A DNA stretch of 64,000 bases. Origin: Pseudomonas lurida (GTDB lineage: Bacteria; Pseudomonadota; Gammaproteobacteria; Pseudomonadales; Pseudomonadaceae). The stretch is from the NCBI RefSeq assembly GCF_002563895.1, contig NZ_PDJB01000001.1:2215501-2279500 (forward strand). The letters run 5' to 3'. Below, piece after piece: positions 16,841 through 24,473 of this stretch (position 1 is its first letter; every line of letters starts with the position of its first letter). Below the pieces are notes generated by a model. The model made no database searches and was not told the DNA's origin. It was given only the letters and a program-made list of their open reading frames with translations. The position numbers and the translations under genes were made by a program.

Positions 16841-17565
16841 ACCGCATGATCGGGTTGTGGGCCCATCCACGTTCGCGTTCCACCGTACTGGAGCGCGTGT
16901 TTATCGAGCGGGGGGATTTCGAGGTCTTCCACGAGCCCTTTGCGCACATGGCGTTTTCAGAGAACTCGGCGATTCCTTCGGATGAGTGGGATCATCGTTT
17001 ACCGACCACCTACCAGGGCATTAAGGAGCATTTGCTGAGTGCTCGCGAACGTACCCACGTGTTTCATAAAGACATGTGTTACCACTGCCTGGATGATTTG
17101 AAAGTTGACAGTGGGTTTCTCGCGCAACAGGACAATATCTTTCTTATTCGCGAACCGGCCAGCAGCATTATTTCCCATCACCGTATACACCCGGATATGC
17201 CCTTAGAGGCCATTGGGCATAAAGCGTTGTACGAGATATTTTGTGTGGTGACCAAACTCACCGGGAAAGTGCCCTATGTGATCAATGCGGACAGTCTTGC
17301 CGCCGACCCGGAACGAGTGATCCGCAAACTGTGTGATTACTTGGGTATTGAATTCCTGCCACACGCCATGACGTGGAAACGTGAATGTCCACAACAATGG
17401 AAAACCTGGCGTCGTTGGCACACGGCGGCGGAAAACAGTGAGCGCATTGTGTCGCCGGATATACAGCCTGTTGACTTGCAGGCATTCGACCACTACCCGA
17501 AGTTAAAGGCGATGTATGAATACCATCGAACCTTTTACGCGCGCATGAATGAATTTTGTCAATAA
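16837..17565 (+). CDS. PAPS-dependent sulfotransferase family protein
   Basis: This 242-residue sulfotransferase-fold protein has a phosphosulfate-binding P-loop-like segment near the N-terminus (GLWAHPRSRST, 6-16). The 3'-phosphate-binding motif FLIREPASSIISH (102-114) contains the expected arginine and serine. The family moves the sulfuryl group of PAPS to a hydroxyl or amine. Some relatives with this HPRSRST loop are poorly characterised, so the acceptor is unknown. The start overlaps the transaldolase stop. An APS kinase gene ends the same operon and would supply the donor, which supports the functional call. GC is lower than in neighbouring core genes. Confidence 0.75.
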   Translation: MNRMIGLWAHPRSRSTVLERVFIERGDFEVFHEPFAHMAFSENSAIPSDEWDHRLPTTYQGIKEHLLSARERTHVFHKDMCYHCLDDLKVDSGFLAQQDNIFLIREPASSIISHHRIHPDMPLEAIGHKALYEIFCVVTKLTGKVPYVINADSLAADPERVIRKLCDYLGIEFLPHAMTWKRECPQQWKTWRRWHTAAENSERIVSPDIQPVDLQAFDHYPKLKAMYEYHRTFYARMNEFCQ

Positions 17566-17575
17566 GGATTGTTGT

Positions 17576-18301
17576 ATGAAGACGCTGATTGTGACCGGGG
17601 CGGCCAACGGAATTGGTCGGGCAACTGTTGAACTGGCCATACAACAGGGTTACTTCGTTATTGGTGCCGACAAGGACGCCGACGGTCTGAAAGTGCTGCA
17701 ACGTATTTACAGCGACGCGGTATTTGAAGCACAGGTCGCCGACTTTTCCGATATGGCCGTTATCAAGACGTTTATTCCGAAACTGTATGAGCGCCATGCG
17801 ACTATCTATGGCCTGGTCAATAACGCCGGTCTCTACCATGGCAAAAGTGTCTACGCCTACTCCGATGAGCAGATCGACGAGATCCTCAACGTCAACCTCA
17901 AGGCCCTGGTCTACCTCTCCAAGGACTTCGCGGAACGGGAGATGCGCCACGAAGCGCCGCGCAGCATCGTCAATATCGCCTCGGTGGCCGGTGAAGTGGG
18001 CAGCTGCGACGCGCTCTACGGTGCTACCAAGGCCGCGGTGATCGGCTTGACCAAGGCCAACGCCTGGAACTTCGCACCGTTTGTGCGGGTGAACGTGGTG
18101 TCCCCGGCACTGATCCATGAGACCGCGATCTACGACACCATCCCGCAATACCGACGCGCCGAGTACGCACGCCAGGAAATCCTCAAGGACCCGATCCTGC
18201 CCAGTGGGGTGGCCGAGGTCATCCTGCTGCTGGTTGGCGATGCCATGCGTCACATCACTGGCAGGGTGATTCCGGTCGACAACGGAGCCTACCCACGGTG
18301 A
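17576..18301 (+). CDS. SDR-family oxidoreductase of the accessory operon
   Basis: This 241-residue classical SDR has TGAANGIG at residues 7-14, NNAG near 84-87, and the active-site serine in IVNIASVAGEVGS followed by YGATKAAVIG. The C-terminus VIPVDNGAYPR matches the usual VDGG-like end. It oxidises or reduces an alcohol/ketone with NAD(P); the substrate is probably an intermediate of this operon. ATG 17576 follows AAGGA with good spacing. The stop overlaps the next gene's GTG start by four bases. Confidence 0.85.
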   Translation: MKTLIVTGAANGIGRATVELAIQQGYFVIGADKDADGLKVLQRIYSDAVFEAQVADFSDMAVIKTFIPKLYERHATIYGLVNNAGLYHGKSVYAYSDEQIDEILNVNLKALVYLSKDFAEREMRHEAPRSIVNIASVAGEVGSCDALYGATKAAVIGLTKANAWNFAPFVRVNVVSPALIHETAIYDTIPQYRRAEYARQEILKDPILPSGVAEVILLLVGDAMRHITGRVIPVDNGAYPR

Positions 18302-19434
18302 GCCAGTCGATGCGCAAGAAAAAACTGCTGCTGGTGGGCGCCGGCAACCTGTGCCTGCAGATCCTCAAGATCCTGGGGCCGAAAAACGCGTTCGAGTTCG
18401 TGGTGCTGGGCCGTAATGAAGACGCGACGGTTCGGTTGTGCAACCTGGTGACGCTGTCGTGCGCGCAACTGGGGCAATTCATTGCGATCAAGCCGGTGAT
18501 TGCCGACCTGACGGATATCGGCCGGGTAGCGCAGTTGCTGCGTGAAGAGGCGCCGGACATGCTGGTCAATTGCGCGTCGCTGCAGTCATGGCGGGTCATT
18601 ACCGGATTGCCCAGGCTGTCCTTCGAAAAGCTCGACCAGGCCCAGTTCGGCCCCTGGTTGCCCATGCACCTGACGTTGATGCATTGCCTGATGCAAGCGG
18701 TGAAAGCCTCTGGCATCAGCACCAAGACCGTCAACGCGGCGTTTCCCGATGCAGTCAACCCGATCCTGGAGCGTATCGGGCTGGCGCCGGACATCGGCGT
18801 GGGCAATGTGGCCAACCTGATTCCCGCCGTGCGGTTTTCCATCGCACGGTTGCTGGAGTGCGCGCCCGCCGATGTACAGGTGCAGCTCTATACCCAGCAT
18901 TACTTCAGCCATTACGTGCCACGCGGTGGCCTGCCGCCGCGTGCCAGTTACCGCCTGCTGTACGAGGTGCGCGACCGGCCTGAGCTGGCACGCCTGCCGG
19001 ACGAGGCGATTTTCTCGACGGTGAAGTCCGAGTTCCGCCGCCTGGGTGGGGTGGATGGGCAGTTCCTCACCGCGTGCTCCGCCGTCACGGTCATCGAGGG
19101 GCTGTTTTCACCCACGCCGGTGCTGGTGCATGCACCCGGCCCCCTGGGGCTTCCGGGCGGTTACCCGGTTTCGCTGCACGACGGTCAGATCACGGTGCAG
19201 TTTTCCGAGGCCTGCCCTCGGGATGAGGCGGTGCGCATCAACACTATTTGCCAGAGCCAGGATGGCATCGACGCAATCCACTGTGATGGCTCGGTCACTT
19301 ACAACCCGCAGTGCATGGCGGTCATGCAGTCGATGCTGGGGTACGCCAAGAACACCATGGCCATCGAGCAATCCGCCGAGTTCGCCCACGAGTTGGCGAG
19401 CAAATACCTGTCCTTCAAGCATTCAACCTGGTAG
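18298..19434 (+). CDS. Saccharopine dehydrogenase-like NAD(P)-binding protein
   Basis: This 378-residue protein has an N-terminal Rossmann fold (LLLVGAGNLCLQILKIL), an aspartate-ending second strand and DMLVNCASLQSW, as in the saccharopine dehydrogenase/homospermidine synthase-like group. The C-terminal two thirds show no motif I can assign. It may reduce an imine formed with an amino compound, or oxidise an amino acid, but this is inference from the fold. The start GTG 18298 overlaps the SDR stop (GTGA); an in-frame ATG at 18310 is the alternative. It sits between the SDR and the methyltransferase within a tightly packed operon. Confidence 0.6.
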   Translation: MSQSMRKKKLLLVGAGNLCLQILKILGPKNAFEFVVLGRNEDATVRLCNLVTLSCAQLGQFIAIKPVIADLTDIGRVAQLLREEAPDMLVNCASLQSWRVITGLPRLSFEKLDQAQFGPWLPMHLTLMHCLMQAVKASGISTKTVNAAFPDAVNPILERIGLAPDIGVGNVANLIPAVRFSIARLLECAPADVQVQLYTQHYFSHYVPRGGLPPRASYRLLYEVRDRPELARLPDEAIFSTVKSEFRRLGGVDGQFLTACSAVTVIEGLFSPTPVLVHAPGPLGLPGGYPVSLHDGQITVQFSEACPRDEAVRINTICQSQDGIDAIHCDGSVTYNPQCMAVMQSMLGYAKNTMAIEQSAEFAHELASKYLSFKHSTW

Positions 19435-19441
19435 GTGTGAG

Positions 19442-20212
19442 ATGAATCAAATGTCCGGGCGCAAGCACCACGACGTCGCCAGTTATTCCACACAGTATTC
19501 GGCCGACTTTGTCGAACGTTGGGATGAATTGATCGATTGGGACAAACGCAAGGCGGGGGAGGACGGGTTCTTTGAAAACCTGCTGCGAAGCCGCGGCGTG
19601 CAGTCGGTGATCGACGTCTCGACGGGCAGTGGCTTCCATGCGGTGCAACTCAAGCAGGCGGGCTTCGATGTGGTCGCCACGGATGGCAGCAGCACCATGT
19701 TGACCAAGGCGCGAGCGAATTTTCGCAAGCATGGCCTGGACATCCAGTCCCATTATCGTGACTGGCACTCACTGGACCCCCAGGAGCTTGGCCAGTTCGA
19801 TGCGGTGGTATGCCTGGGCAGTTCGCTGTGCCATGTGTTTGAAGCCCACGATCGATTGAGGGTGCTGGCGAAGTTCAGGGCATTGCTCAAGCCGGGCGGC
19901 CTGCTGATTGTGGATCAACGTAATTTCTTCGCTATTCGCGCGGGCAAGTACAAGGCCAGCGGGAATTATTATTACTGTGGCACGAATGCCTCAGTGAGTC
20001 TGGGGGAGGTCAATGAGCGCCTTTGCGAGTTCATCTACTCGTTTGATGACGCGGAGCAGTACAGGCTGAAGGTCTACCCGTTGCTACCGGGTGAGTTGGT
20101 CACTGAGATACTCGCGTCGGGGTTCAACGCGCCCGAGAGCTATGGTGATTTCCAGCGTGACTACGACATGATGCAGTGTGATTTCGTCATCCACACTGCG
20201 CGCGCCGTGTAA
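19442..20212 (+). CDS. SAM-dependent N-methyltransferase, glycine/sarcosine type
   Basis: This 256-residue class I methyltransferase has motif I VIDVSTGSGFHAVQL, an acidic loop DGSSTML, FDAVVCLGSSLCHVF, LKPGGLLIVDQRN and YYYCGTNASVS. This series, notably WDELIDWDKR near the N-terminus and the late YYYCG element, matches bacterial glycine/sarcosine N-methyltransferases of betaine synthesis. The natural substrate here is probably an amine made in the operon rather than free glycine (inference), because no betaine-pathway partner is present. ATG 19442 begins eight bases after the previous stop. Confidence 0.75.
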   Translation: MNQMSGRKHHDVASYSTQYSADFVERWDELIDWDKRKAGEDGFFENLLRSRGVQSVIDVSTGSGFHAVQLKQAGFDVVATDGSSTMLTKARANFRKHGLDIQSHYRDWHSLDPQELGQFDAVVCLGSSLCHVFEAHDRLRVLAKFRALLKPGGLLIVDQRNFFAIRAGKYKASGNYYYCGTNASVSLGEVNERLCEFIYSFDDAEQYRLKVYPLLPGELVTEILASGFNAPESYGDFQRDYDMMQCDFVIHTARAV

Positions 20213-20222
20213 GGGGGGCTTG

Positions 20223-21452
20223 ATGAGCACACTCGTACACAGCAATACCCGCCCGTTGGACAGCGTCGTGCTGGCGGTGGTCCTCACCGGGTTCGTGGCC
20301 AGCACCTATGGCTTCGGGGTCTACCTGTTCGCCAACCTGGTGGTGGACATGCGCCGCGACATCGGCTTTGACTACACCACGGTGGGGCTGATCACCGGTG
20401 GGGCGCAGATCGGCTTCCTGCTGTTTTCATCCGTGACGAGCTATATCAGCCGGTTTTTCGAGGGCTGGAAAATCAGCCTGGTGTCCACGGTGATGACCTC
20501 CCTGGCGCTGCTGGGCCTGAGTGTCAGTCACAGCATCTGGGTGTCGGGCGCGTTGTTGATCCTCCTCGGCGGCTGTTCCGCCTCGGTGTATATCCCATTG
20601 GCGGAGATCGTCGCCAAAGGCTTCAGCCCGGGCAACCGCTCGCGGGTCATGGGCTTGATCTCCAGCGGCACCAGCTATGGTGTGTTTATCAATGGCTTGT
20701 TGGTGTCGTTCCTGACCCTCAATGGTGGCTGGCGCTCGGTCTGGCTCACTGCGGGGGTGATATCGGTGGCCCTGTGCGGGGTGGCCTGGTTTCTGTTGCG
20801 CAACCTGTCGACCAACCGGGACACCGGGTTTGCCGGTGAGCGCGCCAGTGCGTCAGACACTCACCAACCCTGGCTCAGCCGTTCGTTGTACCTGACCTGG
20901 GCCATCGCTTTTCTCAACGGCATGGCGCTGCTGCCGTTCCAGACTTACCTGGCGCCTTTCCTTCGCGATGAACTCGGGGTGTCGATACGGGACGCCGGGT
21001 TTATCTGGACCACCCTCGGCGCCGTAGGCATGGCATCAGGCTTTCTGGTGGGGTGGATCGCCGACAAGGTCGGGGTGCGGGCGTCGTTGGCGATGTGTTT
21101 CCTGAGTGCGGGGCTGGCCGCCACCCTGGTGTTCAGTTTCAACAGCCTCCCGCTGTTTTACCTGGCGGCGTTTTTGTTTGCGCTGGCGTTCTACCCCATC
21201 TTCGGTCTGGTCCCCAGTTACATCGGGCAAATCGTGCCGGTCAGCCGGCTGACCCAGGCCTTCGGCATTGCCAACGTGTTGATCGGGTTGGGTGGGGTGT
21301 GCGGCAACTTCCTGGGCGGATTCTCCAAGGACCTGACCGGGTCGTTCTCGACAGTCTACTGGGTGGTTGCGCTGTTGCTGTTCGTGCAGTGCGCGATGGT
21401 GTTCATGTTGGGTAGACAGCCGGTTTCGGTGACGGAGGGTGAGCGGCCATGA
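20223..21452 (+). CDS. MFS transporter of the accessory operon (YbfB/YjiJ-like)
   Basis: This 409-residue major facilitator protein has twelve predicted membrane helices and an intracellular loop after helix 6 (about residues 195-220). The first half contains GFGVYLFANLVVDMRRDIG, typical of the YbfB/YjiJ group. It probably exports the operon's product across the inner membrane (inference from position). ATG 20223 has a GGGGGG-rich ribosome site. The stop overlaps the APS kinase start (ATGA). Confidence 0.83.
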   Translation: MSTLVHSNTRPLDSVVLAVVLTGFVASTYGFGVYLFANLVVDMRRDIGFDYTTVGLITGGAQIGFLLFSSVTSYISRFFEGWKISLVSTVMTSLALLGLSVSHSIWVSGALLILLGGCSASVYIPLAEIVAKGFSPGNRSRVMGLISSGTSYGVFINGLLVSFLTLNGGWRSVWLTAGVISVALCGVAWFLLRNLSTNRDTGFAGERASASDTHQPWLSRSLYLTWAIAFLNGMALLPFQTYLAPFLRDELGVSIRDAGFIWTTLGAVGMASGFLVGWIADKVGVRASLAMCFLSAGLAATLVFSFNSLPLFYLAAFLFALAFYPIFGLVPSYIGQIVPVSRLTQAFGIANVLIGLGGVCGNFLGGFSKDLTGSFSTVYWVVALLLFVQCAMVFMLGRQPVSVTEGERP

Positions 21453-22063
21453 GTCATTTTCCAGAGAGTCAAAACCAGCATCTGCACGCGTTTGCGTTCA
21501 GCCACGCGCGCTTCGAGCACTCGCGGCTCAAGCAAAAGCCCGCGGTGATCTGGATGACCGGAATCTCCGCGTCCGGCAAGTCGACCATTGCCGATGCGCT
21601 GGATATTGCCCTGCAGGAGCAGGGGCGCATCACTGCCATTATCGACGGTGACTCGGTGCGCGGCGGCCTGTGCCGGGACCTGGGGTTTACCGACAGCGAC
21701 CGTGACGAGAACATCCGACGGGTCGCCGAGGTCGCGCGGTTGATGCTTGAAGCGGGGCTGATTGTGATCGTGGCGCTGATTTCACCTTCGTCAGCCAGCC
21801 GCCACTACGCGCGCTCGATCATCGGCAATGAGTTTTTTATCGAAGTGCATGTGGACGTGCCGTTGGAAACCGCCGAACACCGTGACCCGAAGGGCCTGTA
21901 TAAAAAAGCCCGCGCGGGGTTGATCAAGCACTTCACCGGTATTGACTCCCACTATGATGTGCCGGTCTTTCCGGAAGTGCACTTGGATACCCAGGCGCTT
22001 TCGGTCGCGCAGTCTGTCGAGACGATCCTTGACTGGGTGACACGCCACGACGATCACACTTAG
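21449..22063 (+). CDS. cysC: Adenylyl-sulfate (APS) kinase
   Basis: This 204-residue enzyme phosphorylates APS to PAPS. The Walker A loop GISASGKS is at 38-45, followed by the APS-binding signature DGDSVRGGLCRDLGF, DRDENIRRV, and the C-terminal RDPKGLYKKARAG and FTGIDS blocks. All family landmarks are present; one substitution is ISPSS in place of ISPYR/ISPFR. Standard assimilation in Pseudomonas uses a CysN-CysC fusion elsewhere, so this stand-alone copy at the end of an operon with a sulfotransferase points to dedicated PAPS supply. The start overlaps the MFS stop. Confidence 0.92.
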   Translation: MSHFPESQNQHLHAFAFSHARFEHSRLKQKPAVIWMTGISASGKSTIADALDIALQEQGRITAIIDGDSVRGGLCRDLGFTDSDRDENIRRVAEVARLMLEAGLIVIVALISPSSASRHYARSIIGNEFFIEVHVDVPLETAEHRDPKGLYKKARAGLIKHFTGIDSHYDVPVFPEVHLDTQALSVAQSVETILDWVTRHDDHT

Positions 22064-22159
22064 CCGTTGGTCTTTGCGCCGGGCCGTCAATGTCTGCAAT
22101 TCGAGAAAACAAGGTAATCTGCGCCATCGCAGGGAGAACGCGTTTTTTCAGGAGCAGGC

Positions 22160-22804
22160 ATGACACATTTTACGGGCACTGCAAAATCGATCCGTCTGAT
22201 CAGTGGCGCCCGGGTATTGGACTTTATCAATACCACCAATGGCCGGCGTCCCGGCACTGCACTCAAGATCATTGAAGAGCGGCTCACCAGTTTTCAGTTC
22301 TTCTTCGAATGGGCCTTGCATGCGGCGTTGATCTCGGACCAGGAGTTCGAGGCCTGCAGGCCCATGGTGTTCGAGTCGTCGATGGCCTACCAACCTGACC
22401 TGGACACCATTATCGCGTTCAGGGAGTGCCTCTACGAGGTGTTCCATCCCTTGTCGCTGCAGCGCGCCGCTCCCGATGACGCCTTGCAGCAGATCAACCA
22501 GATGTTCCAGCAAGGCGTCGCCTGGCGAGTGCTGCAGTCTGTCGATGGCAAGCCTGCCTGGGCGTGGAAGCCTTGCACCACTGCGCAGGAGCTGACGGCC
22601 ATGGTGCTGGGGCGCCTGGCTATCGACGCCACGCAGTTGCTGGTGTCCGGTGATCTTCACGCATTGCGCAGTTGCAGTTCCACTGACTGTGATTGGGTGT
22701 TCCTCGATATCTCCAAGAACAAACAGCGCAAATGGTGCCAGATGAGCGTGTGCGGCAGCCGGGAGAAACTCAGCCGTCTCAAGCAGGTGGCCAGTCCCCA
22801 GTAG
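22160..22804 (+). CDS. CGNR zinc-finger (ABATE domain) transcriptional regulator
   Basis: This 214-residue protein has an N-terminal ABATE domain (VLDFINTTNGRRPG, EERLTSFQFFFEWA). A C-terminal CGNR-type zinc finger carries SCSSTDCDWVFLD, then KQRKWCQMSVCG. The namesake motif reads CGSR rather than CGNR, while the four cysteine ligands are kept. The family includes putative stress or metabolite-responsive regulators. ATG 22160 follows AGGAG. The gene lies 96 bases after the APS kinase gene on the same strand and is a likely local regulator of the biosynthetic operon (inference). Confidence 0.8.
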   Translation: MTHFTGTAKSIRLISGARVLDFINTTNGRRPGTALKIIEERLTSFQFFFEWALHAALISDQEFEACRPMVFESSMAYQPDLDTIIAFRECLYEVFHPLSLQRAAPDDALQQINQMFQQGVAWRVLQSVDGKPAWAWKPCTTAQELTAMVLGRLAIDATQLLVSGDLHALRSCSSTDCDWVFLDISKNKQRKWCQMSVCGSREKLSRLKQVASPQ

Positions 22805-22846
22805 GCTCGATGCCGTGCTGTGGACGACGGGTAGCAATTGCCCCGC

Positions 22847-22869
22847 TTAATAGGAAGCATTACTATTCA
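22847..22869 (+). promoter_or_regulatory. Candidate Fur box upstream of fecI
   Basis: TTAATAGGAAGCATTACTA continues into TTCA, with AATAG and CTATT as inverted halves. It resembles the AT-rich GATAATGATAATCATTATC Fur operator. Fur control of FecI-type sigma genes is usual in Pseudomonas. The match is imperfect. Confidence 0.4.
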
Positions 22870-22895
22870 CGCCCCGCCTCCCCAGTGCTCCCGCG

Positions 22896-23396
22896 ATGAT
22901 TCCTCCACCGCCCCGCAGAACAGGCTTTTTCGAACACTACGAAGAGTTGATCGGAACCTGGACGCGCCGCCTGAGGAACCGTCAGCAGGCCGAAGACCTG
23001 GCCCATGACACCTTTGTGCGCGTGCTGGAGTCAAAATCCTCCGAGGTTGAGCAACCGCGCGCCTACCTGCACCAAACGGCGCGCAATATCGCCGTGGACG
23101 CCTATCGACGCGAAGACCGCCGGGAAGCCTTCACGCTGGAAGCCTTTGATCAGCGTTCGCCCCACAGCGGCGACCCGGAGCAGTTCATGCACGCGATCCA
23201 GTTGGCGGACTCTATCGAGCGGGCCTTGGCCGAGCTGCCGCTCAACTGCCGCAAGATTTTCATCTGGCAGAAAATCGAAGGCCTGACCCAGCAGGAAATC
23301 GCCGAACGCCTGGGTCTGTCTAAAAACATGGTGGAAAAGTATATGATCCGCACCCTGCGGCATCTGCGCGACCGCCTGGACGCGATGGCGCCATGA
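22896..23396 (+). CDS. fecI: FecI-type ECF sigma factor
   Basis: This 166-residue iron-starvation ECF sigma factor has region 2 (QQAEDLAHDTFVRVL ... AYLHQTARNIAVDAYRRE) and region 4 (LPLNCRKIFIWQKIEGLTQQEIAERLGLSKNMVEKYM). It directs RNA polymerase to the receptor gene after the FecR/FecA signal. Directly downstream are fecR and a FecA-like receptor, so it is the sigma of a complete cell-surface signalling unit. The start ATG 22896 has no strong ribosome site. Its stop (TGA) overlaps an in-frame ATG of the next gene. Confidence 0.92.
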   Translation: MIPPPPRRTGFFEHYEELIGTWTRRLRNRQQAEDLAHDTFVRVLESKSSEVEQPRAYLHQTARNIAVDAYRREDRREAFTLEAFDQRSPHSGDPEQFMHAIQLADSIERALAELPLNCRKIFIWQKIEGLTQQEIAERLGLSKNMVEKYMIRTLRHLRDRLDAMAP

Positions 23397-23422
23397 CCGC
23401 CCGCCATGAAACAGGATCTTCC

Positions 23423-24376
23423 ATGATGGATAACCGTGCCCGAGACGAAGCTGCGCAATGGTTTGTGCGCCTGCAGGACGCCGACTTGAGCGTCGCCGAG
23501 CGCCAGCGCTTCGATGCATGGCGCAACGAACATGCCGACCACCAATATGAGTTCGACGTGCTGCAAGGCTTGTGGAGTGCCGCCGACTTGCTGCCCAAGG
23601 CGCGCCTGCAAGCGTTGGGCGAGGCGCCTGCAGAATGCCCCAGGCGCCGAACCGTTCTGCGTTACGCGGTGGCCGCCAGTGTGGTGGCCATTGCCCTGGG
23701 GTTGGGCCTGTTCAGTGGGCTCGATCATCCGAAGCCCTACAGTGCCGAGTTCAGTACCCGCTTGGGCGAGCATCGCCAAGTGGCATTGCCCGATGGTTCG
23801 GTGATGGACCTCAATAGCCGCAGTGTCGTCACGGTGCATTATGAAAAAGGCCGGCGCGGCGTGGAGCTCAAGCAGGGCGAAGCGATGTTCAGCGTCGAAC
23901 ATGACACCAGCAGGCCTTTTGTGGTGGTTGCCGGGGCAGGGCAGGTGACCGTGACCGGCACGCGCTTCGATGTGCGCCGCGATGAAGACCAGACCCGCGT
24001 GATGGTCGAAGCCGGTACGGTGCAGGTGCAAGGCCGTTCGCCAGACAAAGGGGTGACGCTGACTGCGGGCCTGGGTACGCACGTCGACACCCAGGGCCTG
24101 GTGGCGGCCGCCTACGGCGTGAACACCGAAGAGTTGACTGCCTGGCGGGCGGGCAAGCTGGTCTTCAACAACGCGTCGTTGAGCGAAGTGGCCCGGGAAG
24201 TCTCGCGTTACCGTGAACGACCGCTGCGGGTCAGTTCACCTGCCGTGGGCAATCTGCGCTTGACCAGCGTGTTCAAGGCCAGCGATACCGATGCCTTGCT
24301 CAAGGCCTTGCCGCACATCCTGCCGGTGGCCTTGCGCACCTTGCCGGACGGCAGCCAGGAAATTATTTCACGCTGA
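23423..24376 (+). CDS. fecR: FecR-type transmembrane sigma regulator
   Basis: This FecR family protein of about 317 residues has a cytoplasmic anti-sigma-like N-terminal domain (DEAAQWFVRLQDADLS ... RFDAWRNE) and a single membrane helix (VLRYAVAASVVAIALGLGLF) near 75-95. A periplasmic FecR domain follows (EFSTRLGEHRQVALPDGSV, VTVTGTRFDVR). A C-terminal STN-like region contacts the receptor's signalling domain. ATG 23423 has AGGA six bases upstream. ATG 23393, overlapping the fecI stop as ATGA, is a coupled alternative that adds ten residues. Confidence 0.9.
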   Translation: MMDNRARDEAAQWFVRLQDADLSVAERQRFDAWRNEHADHQYEFDVLQGLWSAADLLPKARLQALGEAPAECPRRRTVLRYAVAASVVAIALGLGLFSGLDHPKPYSAEFSTRLGEHRQVALPDGSVMDLNSRSVVTVHYEKGRRGVELKQGEAMFSVEHDTSRPFVVVAGAGQVTVTGTRFDVRRDEDQTRVMVEAGTVQVQGRSPDKGVTLTAGLGTHVDTQGLVAAAYGVNTEELTAWRAGKLVFNNASLSEVAREVSRYRERPLRVSSPAVGNLRLTSVFKASDTDALLKALPHILPVALRTLPDGSQEIISR

Positions 24377-24473
24377 CATTCAGGTTTTTTTCGAGTTCTT
24401 CGTCTTCTCCTGCAACTGCAACTGGTTTGCATTAACAGCCGCATACTCGTGCGATTACAGGACTGGGTTCGAC

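Noticed and set aside
14634..22804. Insertion sequence or integrase responsible for the accessory operon
   Set aside because: No transposase, integrase, tRNA gene or terminal inverted repeats found at either flank.
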